From Saccharospirillum impatiens DSM 12546 (GTDB lineage Bacteria > Pseudomonadota > Gammaproteobacteria > Pseudomonadales > Natronospirillaceae), in the NCBI RefSeq assembly GCF_000423605.1, contig NZ_AUIH01000013.1:46407-110406 (forward strand): a stretch of DNA of 64,000 nucleotides, in the 5' to 3' direction. This document shows, piece after piece, positions 51,234 through 59,759 of the stretch. A model generated the notes under the pieces. The model did not search any database and was not told the DNA's origin. It saw only the letters and a program-made list of their open reading frames with translations. A program made the position numbers and the translations under genes. Numbering within the stretch: position 1 is the first letter of the stretch; the number at the start of each line of letters is the position of its first letter.

Positions 51234-53588
51234 ATGAACGGATTAATAAAGGGATGGGCCCGATGGGTGGTGCGCGGCCGGTGGGCTGTGCTGGCGCTGG
51301 TCGCCGCCGCCATTGGTGCGTCTTTCCTACCGATGAGCAATCTGTATTACGACAACTCAAACGAGCGGTTTTTCCTGGAAGGTGACCCGAACCTGGCCAC
51401 ATTCAACGACCTGCTGTACCGCTTTGGCGATGTTGAATACCTGTCGGTCGGGGTCGATGCCCCGATGGGCGATGTCGACCTGTTCACCCCGGAAACACTG
51501 GGTGTGATCAGCGAACTGACCCGGTTTCTCGAAGACCAGCCCGAGGTTACCCAGGTCCGGTCACTGAGTAAGTACCAGTACACCCACTCGGGCGGAGGCA
51601 TGCTCAGTACCGACACCGTCTTTGAGGAGATTGACAACTCAGCGGCCCTCGCCGAAGGCCGCGACATCATGGTCAATGAAGAGATGGCGCTGGGCAGCCT
51701 GCTGACCGAAGACCTGCGCCATACCCGCATTGCGGCGCGCGTGCAGTATGAATCCGGCAGCAGCGAACTGAAGATGTCCCTGATGGCATCGGTTCGTGAG
51801 TTTATTGAGACCCAGGATTATGAAGCTCGCGGCTACCCGCTGCGCTTAAGCGGTCAACCCGTCTTTACCGAGCAGTTCGAAGTACTGTCCAAGAACGACC
51901 AGGCGTGGATCAACCCGGCCATGGCCCTGGTCATGATCATCATTCTGGCGTTCAGCTTTCGCTCGGTCACCGGCACCCTGGTGCCCTGGGTACTGATCGG
52001 TACGGCCATCACCCTGGTCACCGGTATTCAGGGGCTGATGCGCTGGCCACATTCGGTCGTTGAATCGGCATTGGTGCCTGCGCTGATCATCATTGGAGTC
52101 GGGGTCTCGGTGCATGTTCTGGTCGAGTTCTATCGATTCCGGGCCGAAGGACAAACGCCCAAAGCCGCCGCGCAAAGCACCATTGAACACCTTTGGGTGC
52201 CCGCATTTTTTACCGCCTTCACCACGGCCGCAGGCTTTATGGCGTTGAGTGTCACCCAACTGTTGCCCGTGCAGCAATTCGCCTGGCTGGGCGCCATTGG
52301 TGCCATGACGCTGTTCCTGCTGGCGATGACGTTATTGCCCGCGGTATTGAGTTTTATCCCCTGGTTTTCCGATCGCACGCGTCACAGTGTCGACACCGGT
52401 CTGGTCGCGCGCATTACCACCGCGGTTCCGGGCTTCACCTATCGCAACCGCCGCTTGCTGACGTTGCTGGGGGCAACCCTGCTCGCGATCAGCCTCGCGT
52501 TGATTCCGCGCATTGAGGTGGACTCGAATTTCATCACCTATTTTAAAAAATCCAACCCGACCCGGGCCGACCTGAATTATTTCGACGACAAGTACAACGG
52601 CATTCAGAACGTTGATCTGATGATCGACAGCGGCGAAGTCCGCGGCATTCATGACCCGGCATTTCTGAGCGAGGTAGACAGCCTGCAGCAGTGGCTTGAA
52701 ACCCAGCCTGAAACCGGTGAAATCAATTCGCTGATCGACTTTCACAAACGCATCAATCAATCGCTGAACTTTGACGACCCGGCCTATGCCCGCCTGCCCG
52801 ATTCACGGGAAATGGCGGCTCAGTTTCTGTTGCTGTACGACAACAGCGGCAGCGATGAAGACCTGACCGACGCCAAGGATTTCGACGAACGCTGGCTGCG
52901 GATGTCGGTACCGGTTCGCAACATGGCTGCCACCGAAACCACTGCGTTTCTGGACCGGATGAAGCAATACATGCAAGACAACCACCCGACCCTGACGACC
53001 GAAATCAGCGGCAGCATGGTGATGTACAACGCTCAGGATCAATACATCAACAAGGGCATGTTCCAGTCGTTTCTGGTCGCACTGGTGATCATGGCCGCCA
53101 GCTTTATGGTGTTGTTCCGGTCGCTGAAATACGGGCTGATCGCCCTGGTGCCAAGCATCGTCCCCATCCTGATGACCGGCGCCTTGCTGGTGATTCTCGG
53201 CATTCCGTTGAACCTCGGCACCATGGTGGTTGGCGCCATGACCATGGGCATCGCCGTCGACGATGCCATTCACATGATGAACCGGTATTTACGAGCTCGC
53301 GGGCGCGGCATGAACGCGGCGCAAGCCATTGAATCAGCCAGCAATCAGGCCGGTCGCGCTGTGATATTCACCTCCATCGTGCTGGTGCTGGGTTTCAGCA
53401 TGATGCTGTTTGGCTCCTTCATCCCCTACATCTACACCGGCTTGTTTGCCGCCAGCATTATGGCGCTCGCGTTGTTGGGCGACCTGATTTTCCTGCCCGC
53501 TTTGCTGCACCTGATCGATGGCCGCAAGGCGGTTGAGGCCGACCACACTCCCACTCTGACTCCCTCATCCACCGGAGGCGCACTCTAA
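51234..53588 (+). CDS. RND/MMPL-family inner-membrane exporter
   Basis: 784 residues of the RND superfamily (MMPL/HpnN-like, COG1033). One N-terminal helix (about 17-35), a large periplasmic loop, helices around 225-370 with WINPAMALVMIIILAFSF and VESALVPALIIIGVGVSVHV, then a repeat: a helix near 412-432, a second loop, and helices around 605-765, including MVVGAMTMGIAVDDAIHMMN with the Asp pair expected to carry protons. Twelve helices in a duplicated 6+6 plan. MMPL proteins move lipids or hydrophobic compounds out of the inner membrane. It shares one base with the LolA-like gene downstream. No membrane-fusion protein is present, so it is not a classic tripartite drug pump. Confidence 0.88.
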   Translation: MNGLIKGWARWVVRGRWAVLALVAAAIGASFLPMSNLYYDNSNERFFLEGDPNLATFNDLLYRFGDVEYLSVGVDAPMGDVDLFTPETLGVISELTRFLEDQPEVTQVRSLSKYQYTHSGGGMLSTDTVFEEIDNSAALAEGRDIMVNEEMALGSLLTEDLRHTRIAARVQYESGSSELKMSLMASVREFIETQDYEARGYPLRLSGQPVFTEQFEVLSKNDQAWINPAMALVMIIILAFSFRSVTGTLVPWVLIGTAITLVTGIQGLMRWPHSVVESALVPALIIIGVGVSVHVLVEFYRFRAEGQTPKAAAQSTIEHLWVPAFFTAFTTAAGFMALSVTQLLPVQQFAWLGAIGAMTLFLLAMTLLPAVLSFIPWFSDRTRHSVDTGLVARITTAVPGFTYRNRRLLTLLGATLLAISLALIPRIEVDSNFITYFKKSNPTRADLNYFDDKYNGIQNVDLMIDSGEVRGIHDPAFLSEVDSLQQWLETQPETGEINSLIDFHKRINQSLNFDDPAYARLPDSREMAAQFLLLYDNSGSDEDLTDAKDFDERWLRMSVPVRNMAATETTAFLDRMKQYMQDNHPTLTTEISGSMVMYNAQDQYINKGMFQSFLVALVIMAASFMVLFRSLKYGLIALVPSIVPILMTGALLVILGIPLNLGTMVVGAMTMGIAVDDAIHMMNRYLRARGRGMNAAQAIESASNQAGRAVIFTSIVLVLGFSMMLFGSFIPYIYTGLFAASIMALALLGDLIFLPALLHLIDGRKAVEADHTPTLTPSSTGGAL

Positions 53589-54400
53589 TGTCTGTTTTCA
53601 AATTCGTTACCCTGGGTTCACTGACTCTGGCTGCCCTGTTCAATGTTGCTCAGGCAGAGACCCTCAGTGCAAGAGACATCATGGAGCGGGTCGACAACCG
53701 CTACACCGGCGACTCGTCCGTCTCAGATGCCAACCTGATTCTGATCGACCGGAACAACCGCGAACGGGTCCGTGACCTGAGGTTGTTTTCATTGGAAGAA
53801 GACGGCGTTACCAAAGCCGTCACTTACTTTCTGGCACCGACAGACGTTGCCGGCACCTCGTACCTGAGTTACGACCACGACCAACAGGAAGATGAGGCCT
53901 GGCTGTATTTGCCCGCGTTAAAGCAAGTGCGCCGGGTCGCCGCCGGTGATCGTTCCAACTCGTTTATGGGCAGTGACTTCACCTATTCCGACTTAAACGG
54001 CACCACACTCGACTGGTACCAGTACGAGATGCTGAGCGACAGCGAAACGGTAGATGGTCAGGAGGTCTGGTTGATCGAATCGCGGCCCAAGCCCGAATTC
54101 GCCGAACAGGTCTTAAGCGAAACCGGCTACGAGCGGTCTCACCTGTGGATCCGCAAAGACAACTTTATGCAGGTACAGGGGCAGATCTGGGTTGAGCGGG
54201 GCGGCCGGGTGAAGTATTTCAGCGCACGCGATATCGAACAGATTGACGGCATCTGGACCGCGCACCGCATTCAGATGATCACCACCCGCAATGGCGAACG
54301 GGAACACGGCAGTGTGTTCCAGATCAACCGGGTGCAATACAACGACCACACCGATCCCGGTTTGTTCACCACTCAGGCCATGCTACGGGGGCTGAACTGA
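53588..54400 (+). CDS. LolA-like outer-membrane lipoprotein-sorting family protein
   Basis: 270 residues with a signal peptide (MSVFKFVTLGSLTLAALFN, cleavage after AQA) and a LolA/LolB-like beta-barrel-half fold (COG2834 type). Recognisable parts: ARDIMERVDNRYTGDSSVSD, TYFLAPTDVAGTSYLSYDHD, DEAWLYLPALKQVRRVAAGD and NSFMGSDFTYSDLNG. Proteins of this class bind lipids or lipoprotein tails in a concave hydrophobic pocket. Overlaps by single bases the RND gene before it and the barrel gene after it, so the three are co-translated. Probably the periplasmic shuttle for what the RND protein exports; inferred. Confidence 0.88.
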   Translation: MSVFKFVTLGSLTLAALFNVAQAETLSARDIMERVDNRYTGDSSVSDANLILIDRNNRERVRDLRLFSLEEDGVTKAVTYFLAPTDVAGTSYLSYDHDQQEDEAWLYLPALKQVRRVAAGDRSNSFMGSDFTYSDLNGTTLDWYQYEMLSDSETVDGQEVWLIESRPKPEFAEQVLSETGYERSHLWIRKDNFMQVQGQIWVERGGRVKYFSARDIEQIDGIWTAHRIQMITTRNGEREHGSVFQINRVQYNDHTDPGLFTTQAMLRGLN

Positions 54401-55755
54401 TGGCATTGCATTCTGCACGGCTCAGTGCAATAAGCCTGGCGCTGGTGTTGCCATGCCTGGCACTGGCTGAAGACGATTTTTTCAGCGCGCTCGACACCCA
54501 GGCTGAGCCCGAAACACCGGCGCCCCCGGGCCCGGTGCAGTGGCTGGGCTGGGCCCAGCAAAAAGTGGCCTATGGCTACCGCGCCCCGGAACCGGGCCCC
54601 AGTCGCGACCGGGCGGCACTGACCCGGGTTGAAAGCCAGCTTTATGGCCAGATGAACGCGAGGCACGAGGCCTGGTCTATGCGCCTCGCGGGCTCGGTTA
54701 CCTACGATGCCTTACCGGATCTGAGTGACGCCGACGCCTGGGAAACCCACAATTTTACCGACAAACAGGCCGAAGAACGACGCTGGCATGGCCAGTGGGC
54801 CGACAGCTATGTTGGCTGGCAGGACGGAAACTGGTGGCTCAAAGCCGGCTACCAGACACTGGCCTGGGGCGAGGCCGAATCACTCATCGTGACCGATGTG
54901 CTGGCCCGGCGCGACCAGCGCTGGCCTGGCCAGCAGGATCTGGAGCAAACGCGTTTGCCGGTACCGGCGATTACCCTGAACTGGGCCGGAAAACTGGACC
55001 TGGCCGTGCTTGGCTGGGCCGAAACGGATCTGCGCCCGGCACCCTTTGACGACTTCGATCAGCTCGCTGGCCTGCGTGCCAATGGCATCGACATCCGCCA
55101 CAACGACGCCGACAACCCGGTGGGCGTAGCGCTGCGCTGGCAACAACGCTGGCCCGGCCTCGACCTGACCTGGATAGCCGCCGACGTCAATGCCTTCGAA
55201 TCGACCCTGAGCGATGTCAGCTTCAACGGTGCGGTGCCTGAAACAGCCACCTTCACACCAGAACGGCGCCGCGTACTCGGAGCAAACGCCCAGCTTGCCC
55301 GTGGCAGTTGGTTGCTCAAAACCGAACAGGGCTGGCATCAGGGTGTGCGTCACGCGACCAACAACACCCTGTCTCCCTGGGTCGAATCTGATCAGTGGCG
55401 GGCCATGCTGGGGGCCGACTACAGCGGGTTTCGCAACCTGACGCTGACGCTGGAACTGGGCAGCCAGTTGCTGCTCAACCCGGATGCCGCGATTGAAGAC
55501 GATGAAGTTCGACTGTCGCAGTCCGTTCGGGCCCGGTACACCACCTGGAACAACCGGCTCGAACTCACGGCTCAGGGGGTGAATTTACCCGGCGAGTCCG
55601 GCCAGGTGGTCAGGCTGGCCGCCGACTGGCAGGTCAGCGACCCATTCTCGATGGGCATCAGCCTGGTCGATTACCTGGCGCAGGACAGTGACCAGGCGCT
55701 CTATACCGTGCGTCACCAGGACGCGGCGATCCTAAACCTGCGTTACGGCTTTTAA
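54400..55755 (+). CDS. Predicted outer-membrane beta-barrel (DUF1302-like)
   Basis: 451 residues with a signal peptide (about 23 residues ending LALA-E) and an alternating pattern of amphipathic strands, ending LNLRYGF, the C-terminal aromatic typical of outer-membrane barrels recognised by BamA. The segments DSYVGWQDGNWWLKAGYQTL and WGEAESLIVTDVLARRDQR recall DUF1302 proteins, which pair with DUF1329 and RND genes in other bacteria. Last of three genes with one-base overlaps. The trio looks like an inner-to-outer-membrane lipid or hydrophobic-molecule path. Confidence 0.78.
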   Translation: MALHSARLSAISLALVLPCLALAEDDFFSALDTQAEPETPAPPGPVQWLGWAQQKVAYGYRAPEPGPSRDRAALTRVESQLYGQMNARHEAWSMRLAGSVTYDALPDLSDADAWETHNFTDKQAEERRWHGQWADSYVGWQDGNWWLKAGYQTLAWGEAESLIVTDVLARRDQRWPGQQDLEQTRLPVPAITLNWAGKLDLAVLGWAETDLRPAPFDDFDQLAGLRANGIDIRHNDADNPVGVALRWQQRWPGLDLTWIAADVNAFESTLSDVSFNGAVPETATFTPERRRVLGANAQLARGSWLLKTEQGWHQGVRHATNNTLSPWVESDQWRAMLGADYSGFRNLTLTLELGSQLLLNPDAAIEDDEVRLSQSVRARYTTWNNRLELTAQGVNLPGESGQVVRLAADWQVSDPFSMGISLVDYLAQDSDQALYTVRHQDAAILNLRYGF

Positions 55756-55788
55756 TTGACCCTCGGGTTGCTGACGAAGCTCAACGGG

Positions 55789-55829
55789 CGAAACACCGGC
55801 TACTTTCTGGTAAACTATCCGGTGTTTCG
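55789..55829. promoter_or_regulatory. Inverted repeat upstream of the TetR gene
   Basis: CGAAACACCGG at 55789-55799 and its perfect inverse CCGGTGTTTCG at 55819-55829, separated by 19 bases that contain a TAAACT -10-like word. It ends 15 bases before the TetR start, so it could be an autoregulatory operator or the terminator stem of the RND operon. Confidence 0.5.
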
Positions 55830-55844
55830 GTTTTGGGGATTCCA

Positions 55845-56525
55845 ATGAGTCAGCAAAAGAAGTCCGGTTATCACCATGGCAATCTGCGGGTCGCGTTACT
55901 GGATGCCGGTTTCCGGTCGCTTGAAACCGGGCACCTGGAAGACCTGAGTTTGCGCGCCCTGGCAAAAGAGGTCGGTGTAACGCCGACAGCAGCCTATAAC
56001 CACTTTGCCGACAAGATGGCATTGATGGTGGAAATGAAAACCGAAGGCTTCCGGCGTTTTGATGATTATCTGACCGCTCGTCTCGATACCGTCAAAGAGG
56101 CTTGTCCGGAAGACAAAGTACGCTGCCTCGGCCGTGCTTACATGGCCTTTGCCTTCGAACACCCCGGCATCTTCAACCTGATCTTCTTCTGGACGCCCGA
56201 ACAGAAATACCTGACCGACGCCCTCGCCCAGGCGGCAGCTTGCGGCGAAACCCTGCTAAAAGACATTGTGGCCGAGATGCTGCAAGTCGACAGCGTCGAG
56301 CTGAATGATTACCAGAAATCGGTTGCCTCGTTCAGCGCATGGTCAATGGTGCACGGCACAACTTTGCTGCTGAAAACCGGTGTGGTTGATGCCGTGACCT
56401 ATTGTGGTAACTGGCCAGCGGAGTTCTCCAGCCAGAACCGCGAGTCTCAGTCCCACATACTTGAGCACCTGCTGGAAATTCAGATCGAGGGTCTCAAACG
56501 GGTGCTGCCCAGCGTTAAACCCTGA
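55845..56525 (+). CDS. TetR/AcrR-family transcriptional regulator
   Basis: 226 residues from ATG 55845, with GGGGAT upstream. The helix-turn-helix (about 8-60) reads GYHHGNLRVALLDAGFRSLE and LSLRALAKEVGVTPTAAYNH, typical of TetR proteins with a WHG-type C-terminal domain. The ligand-binding domain contains MAFAFEHPGIFNLIFFW. It lies 90 bases after the RND/LolA-like/barrel operon and probably controls that operon or itself. Ligand unknown. Confidence 0.9.
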   Translation: MSQQKKSGYHHGNLRVALLDAGFRSLETGHLEDLSLRALAKEVGVTPTAAYNHFADKMALMVEMKTEGFRRFDDYLTARLDTVKEACPEDKVRCLGRAYMAFAFEHPGIFNLIFFWTPEQKYLTDALAQAAACGETLLKDIVAEMLQVDSVELNDYQKSVASFSAWSMVHGTTLLLKTGVVDAVTYCGNWPAEFSSQNRESQSHILEHLLEIQIEGLKRVLPSVKP

Positions 56526-56572
56526 TTGCACGCCCACTCAAACAGACTCACCCAGGGAGCAGAGCGACAGCA

Positions 56573-56869
56573 ATGACGACCGTCTCCATTCAATGGCAAC
56601 ACGCCCCGGTAGGCTACATTCAGGGTGACCCCAATCTCACCCTGCTACAGAATCTGGATGCCGACGGCATCACACTGCGCAACGCCTGTGACAACGGCGC
56701 CTGCGGCGTTTGCCGGTGTCGCCTGACATCGGGTGCCATCGACTACCGTGGCCGACACCCTTACGGTCTGAATTCCGGCCTGCAAGCCGACGGCTGGATT
56801 CTACCCTGCATCGCCTACCCCAAAACACATGTCAAACTGGCAGACTTGCGGTTTTCGGATGGAGCCTGA
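56573..56869 (+). CDS. [2Fe-2S] ferredoxin, plant/VanB type
   Basis: 98 residues with the chloroplast-type cluster motif CDNGACGVCRCRL, that is Cys-x4-Cys-x2-Cys, and a fourth Cys in GWILPCIAYP. Fold: beta-grasp, starting VSIQWQHAPVGYIQGDPNLT. Stand-alone electron carrier for an oxygenase or reductase that is not in view. Follows the TetR gene by 47 bases on the same strand with its own GGGAG site; whether they share function is unknown. Confidence 0.88.
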   Translation: MTTVSIQWQHAPVGYIQGDPNLTLLQNLDADGITLRNACDNGACGVCRCRLTSGAIDYRGRHPYGLNSGLQADGWILPCIAYPKTHVKLADLRFSDGA

Positions 56870-57205
56870 GGCTCGTTAACTGAGTTAGATATTCGCCAGA
56901 CAAATACTGTTCCATGATTCCCACCCCTTACGGTGCAAAGCGGACTGCCGGGTATCCCTATCCGGGGTCGGCGTGAATCCATCCATGGAGCCTAGACCGC
57001 AACATCCATGTTGCGGACTACCCCGGATAGGGATACCCGGCAGTCCTTCGTCATGTCTGTGGTTATGTTTGGCGAATTTCTAACTCAGTTAACCAAGAAA
57101 CCGCTGTGTTAACCCAATTTGGTATTGATCACATTCAGTTCCGTTTCCGGCCAGTTTATTATGGCTCCCGGGTTACACTAGGGGTCATGAGATGAGGAAA
57201 CTCCT
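56870..57205. other. Intergenic region holding element copy 5
   Basis: No gene. Almost all of it is the nested inverted repeat described at 56875-57093. The remainder (57094-57205) contains the promoter for the alkylation-repair pair; GATGAGGAAACTCCT precedes the GTG start. Confidence 0.6.
56875..57093 (+). repeat. Dispersed covarying double-hairpin element, copy 5, with extra outer arms
   Basis: Inner arms 56942-56967 and 57021-57046 form a perfect 26-bp inverted repeat around the core, which has TCCATCCATGGA and CCGCAACATCCATGTTGCGG. In addition, 24-bp outer arms (56875-56898 and 57070-57093, starting GTTAACTGAGTTAGA, one mismatch) enclose the whole. The intervening 43 and 23 bases do not pair well. 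The outer arms are not seen in other copies. Confidence 0.88.
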
Positions 57206-58603
57206 GTGACCGACCGCCGATACCAACAAGCCCGACTCGCCCGCGACCATCGCTTCGACGGGCGCTTTTTCGTGGCGGTTAAAACCACCGGTATTTACTG
57301 TCGGCCTATCTGCCCGGCGCCGGCCCCTAAAGAACAAAATGTCCGCTATTTCGAGACGGCCATTGCAGCGGCCAACGCTGGCTTTCGGCCCTGCCTGCGC
57401 TGCCGGCCCGACAGCGCCCCGGCTTCCTGTGCCTGGAAAGGCACCGATACCACCCTGGAGCGGGCCTTGCGGTTAATTGATGACGGCGCCCTGTTAACCG
57501 GCAGCGTGACCAGCCTTGCCGACCGGTTGGGGATTACCAGCCGGTATCTCGGTCAGTTGTTTCAGCGCTCCGTCGGCACCAGCCCCAAACAATATGGCCT
57601 CTACCAGCAGGTGCTGTTCGCCAAAAGCCTGCTGCAACAAACGAACCTGCCGATCACCGAGGTGGCATTGGCGTCTGGCTTTAACAGCGTGCGTCGCTTC
57701 AACGATTGTTTTGCCAGAGTGCTTCGAATGACGCCGCGCTCGTTACGACGCCCGGGTGTCAAACCGGCTCCTGAACCCGGTATACGACTGTTTTTAAGCT
57801 ACCGCCCGCCTTACGACTGGGCGGCATTGCGCGACTTCCTGCAGACCCGGTTAATCGACACTCTGGAATGGTGTGGCGACGACTTTTATGGCCGAACCTT
57901 TCGCCTGGCCAGCGGCGCATCGGGCCGTTTTACCGCCTGGCACCGGCCCGAACGCTGTGGCTTTGAAGTCGCCCTTGAGTTCAATCAGCCATCGGCGCCG
58001 CTGCCGGTGGTACGCACCATTCGTCGTTTGCTGGATCTCGATGCCGACAGCAGCATCATCGATGCACACCTGGCGCCGATTCAGGCACAGGTGGGAATCG
58101 AGCGTCCGGGCTTGCGCCTGCCAGGAACCTGGGATGCGTTCGAAGCCGGCATTCGTGCCATTCTCGGTCAACAAATCAGTGTGGTGGCAGCGCGCAATCT
58201 GGTCCGCCAACTGGTGGCAGAATACGGGGGCACCTTACCCGGTTCGGATGACGCGGTTCGCTTGTTTCCCACCCCGGCGACCCTTGCAGCGAGCCGCCTG
58301 GATTCACTGAAAATACCGGGCCGCCGACGCCAGACCCTGATCGACCTCGCCCGGCTGTTCAACACCCGGCCGGACTGGGCGGCCGATCCGGAGCACTGGC
58401 TCGCACTCAGCGGCATCGGCCCCTGGACGATCCATTACGCGCGCATGCGCGGGCTGGGTGACAGCGATGTCTGGCTTGGCTCCGATCTGGGTGTGAAAAA
58501 AGCCCTGGGTCAGGCGAACGGAGCATCGGGCAAAGCATGGCAACCCGCTGATGCCTCCCCCTGGCAAAGTTATCTAACCTTTTATATGTGGAGTCTGCTA
58601 TGA
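57206..58603 (+). CDS. Ada N-terminal / AraC / AlkA fusion: alkylation-repair regulator and DNA glycosylase
   Basis: 465 residues, GTG start with GAGG at eight bases. Residues 1-70 are an Ada methylphosphotriester-sensing zinc domain (TTGIYCRPICP and FRPCLRCRPD; Cys32, 36, 63 and 66). Next comes an AraC-type helix-turn-helix (about 85-180; SLADRLGITSRYLGQLFQRS and ITEVALASGFNSVRRFNDCF). The C-terminal 280 residues are an AlkA N domain and a HhH-GPD glycosylase (ILGQQISVVAARNLV, then LSGIGPWTIHYARMRG with catalytic Asp in LGSDLG). So one protein senses methyl damage, activates transcription and removes 3-methyladenine-type bases. Overlaps ogt by four bases. Confidence 0.93.
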   Translation: MTDRRYQQARLARDHRFDGRFFVAVKTTGIYCRPICPAPAPKEQNVRYFETAIAAANAGFRPCLRCRPDSAPASCAWKGTDTTLERALRLIDDGALLTGSVTSLADRLGITSRYLGQLFQRSVGTSPKQYGLYQQVLFAKSLLQQTNLPITEVALASGFNSVRRFNDCFARVLRMTPRSLRRPGVKPAPEPGIRLFLSYRPPYDWAALRDFLQTRLIDTLEWCGDDFYGRTFRLASGASGRFTAWHRPERCGFEVALEFNQPSAPLPVVRTIRRLLDLDADSSIIDAHLAPIQAQVGIERPGLRLPGTWDAFEAGIRAILGQQISVVAARNLVRQLVAEYGGTLPGSDDAVRLFPTPATLAASRLDSLKIPGRRRQTLIDLARLFNTRPDWAADPEHWLALSGIGPWTIHYARMRGLGDSDVWLGSDLGVKKALGQANGASGKAWQPADASPWQSYLTFYMWSLL

Positions 58604-59079
58604 ACCCGGTGTACCAGAGCGTACTGACAACCCCGATTGGCACCGTGCGCATTCTCGCCAACGACACCGCCATCACCCGCATCGATTTTGTCGACGACGA
58701 CGGGCCATCGACGCTGGCAGAGAACGCGGTAACGCTTCAGGCTGAAACTCAGCTGCGCGAGTACTTTGCCGGCCAGCGCCAGACATTCGAGTTGCCGTTG
58801 GTGCCGGCAGGTACGGCATTTCAGCAACGCTGCTGGCAGGCATTGGTGCAGATCCCCTACGGTGAGACGCGTTACTACGCCGAACAGGCGCAACTGATTC
58901 AGCGCCCGAGCGCGGTGCGTGCAGTCGGCGCTGCCAACGGCGCCAACCCGATCTCCATTGTGGTGCCCTGCCATCGCGTCATCGGGAAAAGCGGTCAGTT
59001 AACCGGTTATGCCGGCGGTCTGGACAGAAAGGCCTGGCTACTGGCCCTGGAGCGGGACGCTGTAACCGCTGGTCAGTGA
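58600..59079 (+). CDS. ogt: Methylated-DNA--protein-cysteine methyltransferase
   Basis: Suicide repair enzyme for O6-methylguanine, 159 residues from ATG 58600, whose ATGA overlaps the stop of the fusion gene. Active-site motif IVVPCHRVIG with the acceptor Cys, helix-turn-helix FQQRCWQALVQIPYGETRYY and RAVGAANGANPI with the arginine finger. Together with the Ada-AlkA fusion it supplies the three activities that E. coli divides among Ada, AlkA and Ogt. Its last 42 bases overlap the 3' end of a convergent acetyltransferase gene. Confidence 0.95.
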   Translation: MNPVYQSVLTTPIGTVRILANDTAITRIDFVDDDGPSTLAENAVTLQAETQLREYFAGQRQTFELPLVPAGTAFQQRCWQALVQIPYGETRYYAEQAQLIQRPSAVRAVGAANGANPISIVVPCHRVIGKSGQLTGYAGGLDRKAWLLALERDAVTAGQ

Positions 59080-59499
59080 CTCCGGCAACGACACGGCGCC
59101 AACCGCCCGTTGATAGAACTCAACCGGCCCCGGGTCGCCAATAAACCCATACACATAGCCCCGGGCTCGCAAACGGTGCAGTGCATCAAGCAGCAGCGCC
59201 TTACCCAACCCCAGACCACGGGCCGACTCTGCCACGCCTGTGGGCCCGAAAAAGCCGGGGAAGGTGACATCGAAACAGGCAAACCCAAGAATCTCGCTGC
59301 CGCGCCGGGCAATCAACACTCTGCTTGGCTGATGACTCAGACCGTTAGCAACCTCGCTCGACCAGAGCGTCCCGAAATGGTCCCGGACCCAGTCAACAAT
59401 TACCTCCCGGTCCCAGGCCCGGGCCGGAGCCAGTTCATACCCTTCAGCCATGGGCGGAATCACGGGTAAATCGGATAATGCAACGATCATGTCGGCCAT
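59038..59499 (-). CDS. GNAT-family N-acetyltransferase
   Basis: 153 residues. Acetyl-CoA-binding loop SARGLGLGKALLLDAL (R/Q-x-x-G-x-G/A), preceded by strand VLIARRGSEILGFACFDV and followed by the C-terminal YVYGFIGDPGPVEFYQRAVG. Substrate unknown. The gene overlaps the end of ogt on the opposite strand by 42 bases, so the two transcripts can pair at their 3' ends. The overlap is real in both frames: the ogt stop is at 59079 and this stop is at 59038. Confidence 0.82.
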   Translation of the reverse strand: MADMIVALSDLPVIPPMAEGYELAPARAWDREVIVDWVRDHFGTLWSSEVANGLSHQPSRVLIARRGSEILGFACFDVTFPGFFGPTGVAESARGLGLGKALLLDALHRLRARGYVYGFIGDPGPVEFYQRAVGAVSLPESLTSGYSVPLQGQ

Positions 59500-59759
59500 G
59501 CTGAGATCCTGTATGTATTGAACGTCGACAATTTAACAGCCAGACCGCCCGGTTTGGAAATCCGGACCTGTGAGCATGCGAATGAACTCAAAGTGAACGC
59601 AAGACGCAAAACATCAAAAAGATGACCAGTTGCACTCGCGCCTCAGGTTGCCCTGCCGGATAATAGAGACATTGACGCAGCACCCGGCCCTTTCTATCTC
59701 TGTGACACGCTAACGCTGTCGCAACGTTGAGCAAGACCGGACGACAAGGAGACATCACC

